Counted from the stretch's first letter, positions 1-10,229 are shown. The stretch: 64,000 nt of DNA from Bog-159 sp963707465 (GCA_963707465.1 CAVPQK010000011.1:310001-374000), one strand, 5' to 3'. The notes: a model not told the origin generated them from the letters alone. Program-made: numbers and translations.

Positions 1-876
1 TCCGGCATTGATATGACCGATTTTAGCCGGCCGCTGGTAGGCATGTTCCTGGAGGACACGCTTCCCACAACGGCGCCGCCTACCCTTACGTTCTATTGGA
101 CCGACAGTGCGCTCGGCGGCATTCAGACCACTTTCGCAACGCTCAGCCCTCAAATCGGCCAGGTGTTCTTCATCGGCGATGGGTTGACGGGGACCGGCGC
201 GGGAGCCAGACAGGTGTTTAACGTCCCACCGACAGCTACGCATCTTTACCTTGGGTACGTCGACGAATGCAGCGGTGGCACGCCCGGTTGTTACACCGAT
301 AACTCAGGCTCGATGACCGTGACTTTCGCGATCAGTCGCTGCAGTTTTCAGGTCTCCGGCGTGATACCCGAAATACAACTGGCGGATCGGGCATGGGCTA
401 CCCAGGCAGCCATGATGCTGACCTGGAAGAGCGGCAAACCCATCACCCCGGCCGACGCCGCCGCCATCGCCGATAGCATCGCGCCGACCACCACGGAGTT
501 CGCCACCGATTATGCCAACGGCGGGGTTTCCGGCTGCGCCACGCTCGACAATTGCAGCATCTCCCTGTCCGATTACACGAACCTCCTCGGGCGGCTTGGG
601 ATTACCCAGGTGGACAAAACCCCCAGTGCGTGCGGTTTGACGGCCAGCCTCGAGAAATTCGGCCCCATGACCGTCATTACCGGCACACCTACGCCCAACT
701 TTGTAGACGCGGCGGTGCTGACGGGCATTACCGGCGACGGCACCACCAGCGGAGCCGCGGTGAACTATATCAATCCCGCTACCGGCGCAGCCGCGTCGGC
801 CTCGCTCGAATCCCTATTGCTTGGCATCCAAGCCGCGGTAGCCGGGGGCTGGCCGGAATTCGTGCAGTTTCCATAA
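1..876 (+). CDS. Secreted-type protein with inactive papain-like C-terminal domain (5' end outside window)
   Basis: The reading frame is open from base 1, and residues just before the first internal Met (SGID) align with SGLK in the next gene, so the gene begins before the window. The visible 291 residues parallel the downstream protein almost end to end. The C-terminal ~150 residues resemble the bacterial papain-like (AvrRpt2-type) cysteine protease fold: a WATQAAMM-TWKSG helix, then GPMTV and AVLTGITGDG blocks. The Cys expected before W and the His expected before the AVLTG strand are both Ala here, so proteolysis is unlikely. The function is unknown; a binding or structural role is inference. 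It is followed after 40 bases by its paralogue. Confidence 0.7.
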   Translation, partial: SGIDMTDFSRPLVGMFLEDTLPTTAPPTLTFYWTDSALGGIQTTFATLSPQIGQVFFIGDGLTGTGAGARQVFNVPPTATHLYLGYVDECSGGTPGCYTDNSGSMTVTFAISRCSFQVSGVIPEIQLADRAWATQAAMMLTWKSGKPITPADAAAIADSIAPTTTEFATDYANGGVSGCATLDNCSISLSDYTNLLGRLGITQVDKTPSACGLTASLEKFGPMTVITGTPTPNFVDAAVLTGITGDGTTSGAAVNYINPATGAAASASLESLLLGIQAAVAGGWPEFVQFP

Positions 877-916
877 AATGGCGCCGGGATCGTGGTCAGC
901 AGGAGGCGCAATCGCG

Positions 917-2131
917 ATGGGTCAAAGGAAAACTGGGCACGCCGCCGGCACGGCCGTACTTCAGGGCACGCTGGTGGTTTGCCTGGCCGGCACGCTCCTC
1001 GCGCAGGGTTCGCAGACGTTGACCGTAAGCGCCCAAATGGATATTTGGCAATCCGGGGGCTACAGCGACGGTAGCGACGGAGTGCCTCCGGCGGCTTACG
1101 CCTTTGCCGCGGCGCCCGGTCAGTCCCTCACGTTTTTTCCCAATGTCACCGGGTACTGGACCTGCAGTGATAGCGCAGCGGCGTATGGGCCGGATGGAAC
1201 CACCGTTGTTCCTTGCGCATCGAGGCCGAACAACTACAGTCCCACGGGCCCGTTCTCGGGCCTTAAGCTGACCGATTTCCAAGGTCCAATGGTTGGGATG
1301 TTCTTAGAGGACACTCTTCCTGTGTCGGTCCCGCCGACGCTGAGATTCTACACCAACGACAGTCAGGCGGGAGGAATTAAGACGAACTTCGAGGTCCTCA
1401 GCCCTCAAATCGGCCAGGTATTCTTCATTGGCGATGGCAATACCTGGACGGGCGGCGGCGGCGCCGTTCAGCTTTTTCAGGTCCCACCGACAGCTACGCA
1501 TCTTTACCTGGGTTATGCGGACTCGTGCGACGCTGCGACACCAGGTTGTTATTCTGACACCAAGGGATCCATCAGCGCGACGTTCGCGATCAGCCAGTGC
1601 AGCTTTCAGGTTTCTGGCGTGTCACCTCAAGAACAAACACCGGATCGGCTGTGGGCTGTCCAGGCAGGCATGATGCTGAGTTGGAAGAGCGGCAAATCCA
1701 TCGGCGGAACTGCCGCCGCCTCGATTGCCGATAGCGTTGCGCCGGCGACCACGGAGTTCGCTACGGATTATGCCGATGGGGCTTCAGGATGCGTCACGCT
1801 GGACAACTGCAGTATCTCGCTTCCCGATTACACGAACTTCCTCGAGCGGCTTGGGATTACCGAGGTGGACAAGGCCACCAGTGCGTGCGGCTTGACGGCG
1901 CGCCTCCGGAAATTTGGCCCCATGACCATCGTAATCGGCACACCTACGCCTAACGTTGTAGAAGCGGAGGTGCTGACGGGCATTACCGGCGATGGGACCG
2001 CCAGCGGTGCCGGAGTGAATTATATCGATTCCATTACCGGCACAGCCAAGTCCGGATCGCTCGAAACCCTACTCCTCAGCATTGAACCGGCGCTAGCCGC
2101 GGGATGGCCGGAATTCGTCCAGTTTCCCTAA
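917..2131 (+). CDS. Secreted tandem paralogue with inactive papain-like C-terminal domain
   Basis: 404 residues. I start at 917 rather than the in-frame ATG at 878, because AGGAGG lies at 901-906, well spaced, and a signal peptide follows at once (positive MGQRK, then a hydrophobic core ending near LLAQG). The middle region (~130-230) and C-terminal region (~250-404) match the preceding gene closely. The papain-like core has DRLWAVQAGMM where an active enzyme would read Cys-Trp, and VEAEVLTGITGDG where the catalytic His would precede the strand. Both catalytic positions are changed, to Leu and Glu, which differ from the changes in the first copy. Cysteine pairs (SGC-TLDNC, DSCDAATPGC) suggest disulfides outside the cytoplasm. 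The biological role is unknown. Confidence 0.75.
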   Translation: MGQRKTGHAAGTAVLQGTLVVCLAGTLLAQGSQTLTVSAQMDIWQSGGYSDGSDGVPPAAYAFAAAPGQSLTFFPNVTGYWTCSDSAAAYGPDGTTVVPCASRPNNYSPTGPFSGLKLTDFQGPMVGMFLEDTLPVSVPPTLRFYTNDSQAGGIKTNFEVLSPQIGQVFFIGDGNTWTGGGGAVQLFQVPPTATHLYLGYADSCDAATPGCYSDTKGSISATFAISQCSFQVSGVSPQEQTPDRLWAVQAGMMLSWKSGKSIGGTAAASIADSVAPATTEFATDYADGASGCVTLDNCSISLPDYTNFLERLGITEVDKATSACGLTARLRKFGPMTIVIGTPTPNVVEAEVLTGITGDGTASGAGVNYIDSITGTAKSGSLETLLLSIEPALAAGWPEFVQFP

Positions 2132-2163
2132 GAACTACCCCAATTTCGCCTCGCCCGCCGCGG

Positions 2164-2193
2164 TTGACGCAGCCTTGCGGCGGATGTTAAGCT
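2164..2193 (+). promoter_or_regulatory. Possible sigma-70 promoter of the atp operon
   Basis: TTGACG at 2164-2169 is followed after 18 bases by TAAGCT at 2188-2193, about 50 bases before the first atp start. It lies in the only noncoding stretch between the upstream gene and atp. The -10 match is poor, so this is a suggestion only. Confidence 0.3.
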
Positions 2194-2242
2194 AACCTCT
2201 CTAAAAGCTGCATCTTTTTCAGGCCTTTCTCAGTCCATCCAA

Positions 2243-2695
2243 ATGGAAGCAACCTTGCACGCGTTGAGTGGGATTTTGCTGCGGGCGATCCCTACTTTTC
2301 TCCTCGTCGTCTTCCTCAACTTCTATCTGAAGTACATGTTCTTCAAGCCTCTCGACAAGGTTTTGCATGCCCGCTACGAAGCCACTGAAGGCGCCCGCCT
2401 GCGCGCCGCCGAGAGCCTGGAGAAAGCCGCCGCCAAGACCGCCGAGTACGAAGCGGCCCTGCGCGCCGCGCGCTCCGAAGTGTACCAGCAGCAGGAACAA
2501 TTGTATCGGCGCTTGCAGGAAGAGCAGGCCGCTCAGGTGCATGCCGCGCGCGAGCAGGCCGAGGCCGCCGTGCGGGATGCCAAAGCCCAATTGGCCGCCG
2601 AAATCGAGCAGGCCAAGACGGACCTCGCGGCCCAGAGCGATGTGCTGGCCGGCCAGATCGCCGACGCCATCCTGCATCAAGGTGCCGCCGCATGA
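2243..2695 (+). CDS. atpF': ATP synthase F0 subunit b'
   Basis: 150 residues: a single N-terminal membrane helix (about residues 8-30, IPTFLLVVFLNFYLKYMFF) followed by a long charged Ala/Glu/Arg helix that would form the peripheral stalk. It is the divergent b' type found when two b-like genes occur in tandem; it would pair with the next product as a b/b' heterodimer. It is the first gene of the cluster, and its last four bases overlap the start of the next gene (ATGA). The a and c subunit genes normally upstream of b are absent here. Confidence 0.85.
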   Translation: MEATLHALSGILLRAIPTFLLVVFLNFYLKYMFFKPLDKVLHARYEATEGARLRAAESLEKAAAKTAEYEAALRAARSEVYQQQEQLYRRLQEEQAAQVHAAREQAEAAVRDAKAQLAAEIEQAKTDLAAQSDVLAGQIADAILHQGAAA

Positions 2696-3288
2696 AGCGT
2701 CTGGCGGGTTGCAGCCTGGCCGCGCTGGTCCTGCTGTTTTTCGTGAAATTGCCGGCTCGCGCTGAGGAGCATGAGGGCGGGGCGAAAGGCGGGAAAGAAC
2801 CCAGCATCTTCTGGGAGTGGGCGAACTTCGCGCTGCTGGCCGGCGGTTTGGGTTACGTGATCCAGAAGCACGCCGGACCCTACTTCGCCCAACGGTCGCA
2901 GGAGATTCGGAAGGGCATGGCCGAGGCCGACGCCGCGCGTGCCGCCTCCGACGCCAAGGTCGCGGAAGTGGATCGCCGCCTCGCCAACCTCGAAACCGAA
3001 ATCGAAGCCTTGCGCCGTAACGCCCAACAGGAAGCCGAAGCCGACGCGCAACGCGTCCGCCGCGAAGCCGCCGCCGAATTGGCCAAGGTGCAATTGCATC
3101 TCGGCGAGGAAATCGCGTCGGCCACCAAATCGGCGACCTTGGAACTGCGCCGCTATTCCGCCGAACTGGCGCTGGGCCTGGCTGAAACGAAAATCGCCGC
3201 GCGCCTGTCGCCCGAAATGCAGAACCGCCTGGTCGGACGTTTTGTGGCGACCATGGCGAACGCCGCTTCCGGCGCGGGCCGGAATTAA
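2692..3288 (+). CDS. atpF: ATP synthase F0 subunit b
   Basis: 198 residues. An N-terminal hydrophobic stretch (CSLAALVLLFFVKLPARA) resembles a signal peptide and precedes a second membrane helix (FWEWANFALLAGGLGYVIQK), then a long alanine-rich helical stalk. The extra N-terminal leader is common in acidobacterial and deltaproteobacterial b subunits. It is translationally coupled by ATGA to b' and followed after three bases by delta. It should hold F1 to the membrane together with b' and delta. Confidence 0.87.
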   Translation: MKRLAGCSLAALVLLFFVKLPARAEEHEGGAKGGKEPSIFWEWANFALLAGGLGYVIQKHAGPYFAQRSQEIRKGMAEADAARAASDAKVAEVDRRLANLETEIEALRRNAQQEAEADAQRVRREAAAELAKVQLHLGEEIASATKSATLELRRYSAELALGLAETKIAARLSPEMQNRLVGRFVATMANAASGAGRN

Positions 3289-3291
3289 TAT

Positions 3292-3843
3292 ATGACGCGC
3301 TCCGCCCTCGCCTCCCGATACGCCAGCGCCCTGGTGGATGTGGCCATGGGTGCCAAGTCACCTGTGGACCCGCACCAGTTGCTGGCCGAGTTGCGCGGTT
3401 TCGAGGAACTGCTGGCGGGATCGGCGGAATTGCGCGCCGCCCTCACTTCGCCCTCGGTGCCCGCCGCACGCAAGCGAGCCGTGGTGGGGGCCCTCGGCCA
3501 GAAGTTGGGCGTCTCGCGCGTCGCGCGCAATTTTTTGTTCGTGCTCACGGATCATCGCCGCATCGCCATGCTCTCCGAAGTCCTGGAAGCCTTCGATCTG
3601 CTGTCGGACGAGCGCCTGGGGTTCACCCGGGCCAACGTCAGTTCGGCGCGCGAATTAGACCAGCCGCAGCGCGATGCGGTGTCGCAAGAATTCGAGCGGC
3701 TCACCGGAAAGAAGGTGCGCATGCGCTTCGCAGTGGATCGCGAACTGCTCGGCGGGCTGGTGGCCCGCATCGGTTCCACCGTATACGACGGCTCCGTCCG
3801 GGGCCAACTGCAGGCGCTGGGCAAGCGCCTGGCCGCGGAGTAA
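3292..3843 (+). CDS. atpH: ATP synthase F1 subunit delta
   Basis: 183 residues, the usual length. The N-terminal helical domain (ASRYASALVDVA) and the C-terminal F-[DE]-[LI]-GG-type strand (VDRELLGGLVARIGSTVYDGSVRGQL) are typical of OSCP/delta. It joins the alpha crown to the b/b' stalk. It sits between b and alpha as in canonical operons; a 120-base gap holding a palindromic repeat follows before alpha. Confidence 0.93.
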   Translation: MTRSALASRYASALVDVAMGAKSPVDPHQLLAELRGFEELLAGSAELRAALTSPSVPAARKRAVVGALGQKLGVSRVARNFLFVLTDHRRIAMLSEVLEAFDLLSDERLGFTRANVSSARELDQPQRDAVSQEFERLTGKKVRMRFAVDRELLGGLVARIGSTVYDGSVRGQLQALGKRLAAE

Positions 3844-3853
3844 CACAATTCAG

Positions 3854-3946
3854 AACCACAGATAGACACAGATGAACACGGATAAAAGCAAAACAGAATC
3901 GAATGGCTTCGGTCTTATCTGTGTTTATCTGTGTCCATCTGTGGTT
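3854..3946 (+). repeat. Imperfect inverted repeat between atpH and atpA
   Basis: The left arm (3854-3885) starts AACCACAGAT and reads in short GACACAGAT-like steps; the right arm (3915-3946) is nearly its reverse complement and ends ATCTGTGGTT, with about 29 bases between. RNA from it could form a long hairpin inside the atp transcript. A second copy lies before atpD. Short modules related to ACAGATGAACAC form the arms. It looks like a dispersed noncoding repeat (REP/MITE-like) and not a gene. Confidence 0.85.
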
Positions 3947-3963
3947 CCAAGTTAGAGGTTTGA

Positions 3964-5495
3964 ATGGCTCAGATTCGAGCGGACGAAATTACGACCCTTC
4001 TCCGTCAGGAGATCGAAAATTACGAAGGCGCCATCGACGTCTCCGAAACCGGATCGGTGATCTCGGTGGGCGATGGCATCGCCCGTATCCACGGCCTGGA
4101 AAAGGTGATGGCCGGAGAGTTGATCGAGTTCCCGCATGACGTCGCGGGCATCGCCATGAACCTGGAAGAAGACCAGGTCGGCGCCGTGCTGTTGGGCGAA
4201 GCGCACGAGATCAAGGAAGGCGACGAAGTGCGGCGCACCGGCCGCATCATGTCCGTGCCGGTGGGCGAAGCGTTGATCGGCCGGGTGGTCAACGCCCTCG
4301 GCAAGCCCATCGACGACAAAGGCCCCATCGCCAGCACCCAGTTCAACCCCATCGAACGCCTGGCGCCCGGCGTGGTCGACCGCATGCCCGTGAAAGCGCC
4401 GCTGCAGACCGGCATCAAGGCCATCGACGCCATGATCCCCATCGGCCGCGGCCAGCGCGAATTGATCATTGGCGACCGCCAGACCGGCAAGACCGCCATC
4501 GCCCTCGATACCATCATCAATCAGAAGGGCGGCGACGTCATCTGCATCTACGTCGCGATCGGCCAGAAGCGCTCCACCGTGGCCCAGGTGGTGAAAACCC
4601 TCGACAGACGCCGGCGCCATGGAATACACCATCGTGGTGCTGGCTTCGGCTTCCGATCCGGCGCCCATGCAGTACATCGCGCCCTACGCCGGCTGCGCCA
4701 TCGGCGAGTACTTCCGCGATACCAAGCGCCACGCGTTGTGCATCTACGACGACCTTTCCAAGCACGCCGCCGCCTATCGCGAAATCTCGCTGCTGCTGCG
4801 CCGCCCGCCGGGCCGCGAAGCGTTTCCGGGCGATGTCTTCTATCTGCACAGCCGCTTGCTCGAGCGCGCCGCCAAGCTCAACGAAGAAAACGGCGGCGGC
4901 TCCCTGACCGCGCTGCCATTCATCGAAACGCAGGCGGGCGACGTTTCAGCCTACATCCCCACCAACGTCATCTCCATCACCGATGGCCAGATCTACCTGA
5001 TCGCCGATTTGTTCAACTCCAACATCAGGCCGGCCATCGACGTCGGCATCTCCGTCAGCCGCGTGGGCGGCAGCGCGCAGATCAAAGCCATGCGGCAGGT
5101 GGCCGGCACGCTACGCCTGGACATGGCCCAGTTCCGCGACCTGGCCGCGTTTGCCCAGTTCGGCTCCGATCTCGACAAAGCCTCGATGGCGCAGATCAAT
5201 CGCGGCAAGCACCTGATCGAAGTTCTCAAGCAGGGACAGTTCCAGCCACTACCGGTAGAAAAGCAGATCCTCATCGTCTTCGCCGGCACGCAGGGCTATC
5301 TGGACGATCTCCCCGTGGAGCAGGTCCGCAAGTTCGAGGCGGAACTCTACCGCTTCGTGGACAACGCGCATCGCTCCCTGTTAACGAAGATCGTGGAGAA
5401 GAAGGCGCTCGACGACGCTCTCCGCGCCGAAATCATAGCGGTGATCAAGGAATTCAAGGACCGCTTCGTCGCCGAGCAACCCGCGGCCACCGCGC

Positions 5496-5503
<8 letters not shown>
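3964..5503 (+). CDS. atpA: ATP synthase F1 subunit alpha, with one single-base frameshift
   Basis: With one base removed near 4603 this reads as a normal alpha subunit of 512 residues. Frame 1 gives residues 1-213, including the P-loop GDRQTGKT at 170-177, and ends correctly at QVVKTL. The sequence then continues in another frame as DAGAMEYTIVVLASAS, through LLLRRPPGREAFPGDVFYLHSRLLERAAK, to a stop at 5503. The span of 1540 bases is one more than a multiple of three, so a single extra base (probably G4603) explains it. As written the protein would be scrambled after residue 213. Alpha is essential for F1, so a sequence error is more likely than a true pseudogene. The 3' end overlaps atpG by eight bases. 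Confidence 0.9.
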
Positions 5504-6353
<850 letters not shown>

Positions 6354-6364
6354 CAGGAACTTGG

Positions 6365-6447
6365 AACCACAGATGGACACAGATGAAAGCAAAACGACGC
6401 TCGGTTTTTCCCCGTTTTATCTGTGTTTATCTGTGTTCATCTGTGGT
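6365..6447 (+). repeat. Second copy of the atp inverted repeat, between atpG and atpD
   Basis: It begins AACCACAGATGGACACAG and ends with the complementary ATCTGTGTTCATCTGTGGT; the centre (GCAAAACGACGCTCGG...) differs from the copy at 3854-3946. The arms can pair into a hairpin of about 20 or more base pairs. Its place mirrors that of copy 1: each sits just upstream of a nucleotide-binding subunit gene. Confidence 0.85.
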
Positions 6448-6463
6448 CCGTTTTGAGGTTTAG

Positions 6464-7912
6464 ATGAACGATAACGCAATCGGCAAAGTCGTCCAGGTAG
6501 CCGGCCCCGCCGTGGACTGCCAGTTTCCCGAGGGCCAGATTCCCATGGTCTATACGGCCATCCGCATCACCAGCGAGGGCTTCGACGTGCCCGCGCCCAT
6601 CGATATCATCTGCGAGGTGGAGCAGCATATCGGCGAAGGCCGCGTGCGCACCATCGCGCTGCAGCCCACCGAAGGCCTGGTCCGCGGCATGCACGCGCTG
6701 AACCTCGGTCACCCGGTGATGGTGCCTGTTGGCAACGAGACGCTGGGCCGCGTGATGAACGTGATCGGCGAGCCTGTCGACAAGATGGGCCCCATCAACG
6801 CCAAGAAGCTCTATCCCATCCATCGCCCTGCGCCTTCGTTCGAAGAACAGTCCACCCGCCAGGAGATGTTCGAGACCGGCATCAAGGTCATCGACCTGAT
6901 CGAGCCTTACTTGCGCGGCGGCAAGATCGGCCTGTTCGGCGGCGCGGGCGTGGGCAAGACCGTCATCATTCAGGAACTGATCCACAACATCGCCATGAAG
7001 CATGGCGGCGTTTCGGTCTTTTCCGGCGTGGGCGAGCGCACCCGCGAAGGCAACGACCTCTGGCTCGAAATGCAGGAATCCGGCATCGTGGACCCGCACG
7101 ATTACACCAAATCCAAGGTGGCGCTGGTCTACGGCCAGATGACCGAACCGCCCGGGGCGCGCCTGCGCGTGGGCCTGACCGGCCTGACCGTCGCCGAGTA
7201 TTTCCGCGACGAACAGAACCAGGACGTGCTGCTCTTCATCGACAACATCTTCCGTTTCACGCAAGCCGGTTCGGAAGTTTCCGCGCTGCTGGGACGCATG
7301 CCTTCCGCCGTGGGATATCAGCCCAACCTGGCCAGCGAAATGGGCGAACTGCAGGAGCGCATCACTTCCACCAAGACCGGCTCCATCACCTCGGTGCAGG
7401 CCATTTACGTGCCCGCCGACGATTACACCGATCCCGCGCCGGCCACGGCTTTCGCGCACCTGGACGCCACCACGAACCTCTCCCGCGCCATCTCCGAATT
7501 GGGCATCTATCCGGCCGTCGATCCGCTGGCTTCCACGTCCCGCATCCTCGATCCGCGCATTATCGGCGACGAGCACTACGATTGCGCGCAGAGCGTGAAG
7601 GGCGTGCTGCAGCGTTACAAGGACCTGCAGGACATCATCGCCATCCTGGGCATCGACGAGTTTTCGGACGAAGACAAGCTGACCGTTTCGCGCGCCCGCA
7701 AAATCCAGCGCTTCCTTTCGCAGCCCTTCCACGTGGCCGAGCAGTTCACCGGCATGCCGGGCAAATACGTGAAGCTGGCCGACACCATCCGCGGCTTCAA
7801 GGAGGTCGTGGATGGCAAGCACGACGGCATCCCCGAGCAGGCGTTCTACATGCAGGGGACCATCGAAGACGTAGTGGAGCGCGCCAAGGCGCTGCAGGCA
7901 ACCCATGGCTGA
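6464..7912 (+). CDS. atpD: ATP synthase F1 subunit beta
   Basis: 482 residues, full length. Visible motifs are the P-loop GGAGVGKT (159-166), GERTREGNDLW, the Walker B region DVLLFIDNIFRFTQAGSEVSALLGRMPSAVGYQ split around residue 265, and the C-terminal RARKIQRFLSQPFHVAEQFTG. It carries the catalytic nucleotide sites of F1. It overlaps atpC by eight bases, which suggests coupled translation. Confidence 0.97.
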   Translation: MNDNAIGKVVQVAGPAVDCQFPEGQIPMVYTAIRITSEGFDVPAPIDIICEVEQHIGEGRVRTIALQPTEGLVRGMHALNLGHPVMVPVGNETLGRVMNVIGEPVDKMGPINAKKLYPIHRPAPSFEEQSTRQEMFETGIKVIDLIEPYLRGGKIGLFGGAGVGKTVIIQELIHNIAMKHGGVSVFSGVGERTREGNDLWLEMQESGIVDPHDYTKSKVALVYGQMTEPPGARLRVGLTGLTVAEYFRDEQNQDVLLFIDNIFRFTQAGSEVSALLGRMPSAVGYQPNLASEMGELQERITSTKTGSITSVQAIYVPADDYTDPAPATAFAHLDATTNLSRAISELGIYPAVDPLASTSRILDPRIIGDEHYDCAQSVKGVLQRYKDLQDIIAILGIDEFSDEDKLTVSRARKIQRFLSQPFHVAEQFTGMPGKYVKLADTIRGFKEVVDGKHDGIPEQAFYMQGTIEDVVERAKALQATHG

Positions 7913-8324
7913 CCTGCTGGCCCTCGAAGTGGTAACGCCCGAGCGCCTGCTGGTGCGCGAAGAAGTCGCCTCCGCGCAGGTGCCCGCCGCCAACGGCTAT
8001 CTGGGCGTCCTGCCGGGGCACGCCCCGCTACTGGCTGAGTTGGGCACCGGCTACCTGAATTACGAAGCCGGGGGCAAGCGCTGGTACCTGGCGGTACACG
8101 GCGGCTATCTGGAGATCCTGGCGGACCACGTGCGCGTGCTGGCAACGGCGGCCGAGCGCGCCGAGGAGATCGACGTGGATCGCGCGAGGGCTGCGATGAA
8201 ACGGGCGCAGGAGCAGATGTTCAATGCGTCGTTGGGCGTAGACCCGGCGTTTGCGTTGGAGGCTGTGGCGCGGGCGCAGGCGCGGCTGGACGCGGCGGCA
8301 CAGAAGCAGACGGCGCCGGCATAA
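7905..8324 (+). CDS. atpC: ATP synthase F1 subunit epsilon
   Basis: 139 residues. It has the N-terminal beta-sandwich (LEVVTPERLLVREEV, GYLGVLPGHAPLLAELGTG) and a C-terminal helical hairpin rich in Ala/Arg (DRARAAMKRAQEQM). It is the last gene of the atp cluster. It ends six bases before the convergent end of the Septu-like operon, and I see no clear terminator hairpin between them. Confidence 0.94.
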   Translation: MADLLALEVVTPERLLVREEVASAQVPAANGYLGVLPGHAPLLAELGTGYLNYEAGGKRWYLAVHGGYLEILADHVRVLATAAERAEEIDVDRARAAMKRAQEQMFNASLGVDPAFALEAVARAQARLDAAAQKQTAPA

Positions 8325-8330
8325 CGCAGG

Positions 8331-8958
8331 CTAAGCCCGCCCCAATCGCTTCCGGAGCCAATAAACAACCACTTGGCAGAACGGCTGCAACTCACCAGCC
8401 TCTTCTTCCCCGTTCCATTGACGGAGCAATTTTTCCAGGCCAGGTCGAGACAATTGGCCGCGCCCCAATAAACCCTGAAATGCGGTGAGTGTTGCCTTAC
8501 GGTTGTTTTGTAGGAGCTTCAGGTTGAGGTGCAGAATATCGTTGATCTCGCCGTCGAAGATCGGATCGCTCGACGCGATTCTCCCATCACCAAGGGACCG
8601 GATCACATCTTCGATCCGATGTGATGGATTTGCCGGGTTTCGCGAAAGATCGCGGTTCCCCTTACGAGTATCGCAGTGCTGGTCCCTGAGCGGCTGCCCT
8701 TCATTTCCCATGCATGCGCCAAGCAGGTTGGCGTAATCAAGCTGCTCACCGGGGTGTTCGTCCTGACAGTGCCAATGCTCGATCTTCATCGCCTTGTAAT
8801 TCGCGCGAATCCGCGATAGGCAATAGCAGCAAAGACCCCGTTGCTCGTTAACAGTAAGTCCTGAGAGTCTCTTTGTCGCGGTAGCCGTCGTAGTCCGTGC
8901 CCGTGGCGCGCCACTCTGTCAGACTAGCCGGCTCCTTGCCCTTTTGAATCCGCCTCAT
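8331..8958 (-). CDS. ptuB: PtuB-like HNH nuclease (TIGR02646 type), with one single-base frameshift
   Basis: Read on the minus strand from ATG at 8958, the product starts MRRIQKGKEPASLTEWR and runs 34 codons into a stop at 8850-8848. One base out of frame the same protein continues VNEQRGLCCYC, then MKIEHWHCQ, NLLGACMGN and HCDTRKGN to the stop at 8331. These blocks (CxxC-like Cys, E-H-W, CD-x-RKG) are the signature of the TIGR02646 HNH family, the nuclease partner PtuB in Septu and retron Ec78 systems. The 628-base span is one more than a multiple of three, so a single inserted base near 8859 explains it, giving about 208 residues. The start overlaps the ptuA stop (ATGA). It is non-functional as written. 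Confidence 0.82.
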
Positions 8959-10229
8959 ACTTTGGATTCCAGAAACGCCATCAATGCGCGGGCCCGAGTC
9001 ACCTCTGGATCGTCTGAACCCAGTTTCACCTCCACTTCAGATAGCACCTGCTTGGCACTATCGAAGTCCTCGTCGTCGATAGATTTGAATAACTGGGTCA
9101 AAAGGCTTTCTACGGACTGGTCGCGAGATCCTGCCCCCATCACCTCCTCAAGGATGCGGCTGGAATCAATGCCGAACGACCGCGGAGGCGTCGTTGTCTC
9201 TCCACCGTCCAGCAGAATGATCTCATAGGGCTGAGCCTCACCAACCAGCTGCGGTGAATGGGTCGTAGCCATGAACTGGACGGATGGGAAGGTAGTCTTC
9301 AGGTCACGGATCACGCGCCGCTGCCACTTTGGATGGAGGTGCAGGTCCAGCTCATCGATAATGACGACTCCAGGCGTTTCCTCCAACGCTGCATCGGCCA
9401 GATGCGGGTTCAGCATGGCGGCCCTCGATGCCAGGTCGCCCACCAGCGTGAGCATAATACGTTGCCCGTCGCTCAAGTTCGAGAACAGTTGAGGCCCGTG
9501 CTCCTCCAGCACGACAACCAGATCCTTGTATCTGCCGTCATAATAAAGGGACTTGGCTCGCTCGACGCACTGCATAATGGCGTTCTTGACGACGCGCAGT
9601 GCGATCGTGTCTTCTTTCGTCTGTAGTGAGACCGTACTCTCGTCTCGGATCCATTCGATAAGCGCGGTCTCCTGAATGGTGAAGTTGAAACAGTCGCGAT
9701 AGCCATCGAATCGCGATGGGTGGCGGGCTACGCCGTTAGGTGCAGGCTTCGGTGCGTGGTGAGTCGTTTCAAACCACAACCGCTCCGTGCCGTAATTACA
9801 AATGAGTGGAAGAGTGATCTCCTGCCCAACTCTCACCCGCCGCTCGGCCTCGCCCGCTACCTCTGCTATGGACTTGGCACTTACAGTCGTCGTCCTGCCG
9901 CCTTCGCGCTGCAATTCCCTAGCCCAACTGATCCGCTGCCCCATCACAACGCCCGTACATTCGATCCGCGAGGGAAACTGCTTTTCAAAAGTGTAGCTAT
10001 CTAAATGTGGGTGTGCCGCGACCCGCACTTCCTCGGCACCAATCCCCGGACTTTTCTCGTACCCACGGAGGCCTAGAAACCAGCTGCCAGCCGCGACGGC
10101 AAGCGCGTCAAGCACCGAGGTTTTCCCGGTGGCGTTGTCGCCCACGAGCAGATTGAAGCGTGGGTTGAAGCTGAAAGTGCGGTGCGCAAAGCCGTTGAAG
10201 TTTTGGATAGTAAGGGCGTCAATCCGCAT
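8955..10229 (-). CDS. ptuA: PtuA-like AAA/ABC-type ATPase
   Basis: 424 residues of an SMC/OLD-like ABC ATPase: Walker A GDNATGKT (30-37), an ABC-signature-like LSDGQRIML, Walker B VVIIDELDLHLHP and an H-loop TTHSP. Together with the adjacent TIGR02646 HNH gene this matches the two-gene Septu anti-phage system, where PtuA forms an ATP-regulated assembly carrying PtuB. It overlaps the next gene by four bases (ATGA) and is itself coupled by TAATG to an upstream small ORF. The coding region has more AT-rich third positions than atp or the CDF gene, hinting at transfer. No reverse transcriptase is nearby, so this is not a retron. Confidence 0.85.
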   Translation of the reverse strand: MRIDALTIQNFNGFAHRTFSFNPRFNLLVGDNATGKTSVLDALAVAAGSWFLGLRGYEKSPGIGAEEVRVAAHPHLDSYTFEKQFPSRIECTGVVMGQRISWARELQREGGRTTTVSAKSIAEVAGEAERRVRVGQEITLPLICNYGTERLWFETTHHAPKPAPNGVARHPSRFDGYRDCFNFTIQETALIEWIRDESTVSLQTKEDTIALRVVKNAIMQCVERAKSLYYDGRYKDLVVVLEEHGPQLFSNLSDGQRIMLTLVGDLASRAAMLNPHLADAALEETPGVVIIDELDLHLHPKWQRRVIRDLKTTFPSVQFMATTHSPQLVGEAQPYEIILLDGGETTTPPRSFGIDSSRILEEVMGAGSRDQSVESLLTQLFKSIDDEDFDSAKQVLSEVEVKLGSDDPEVTRARALMAFLESKV

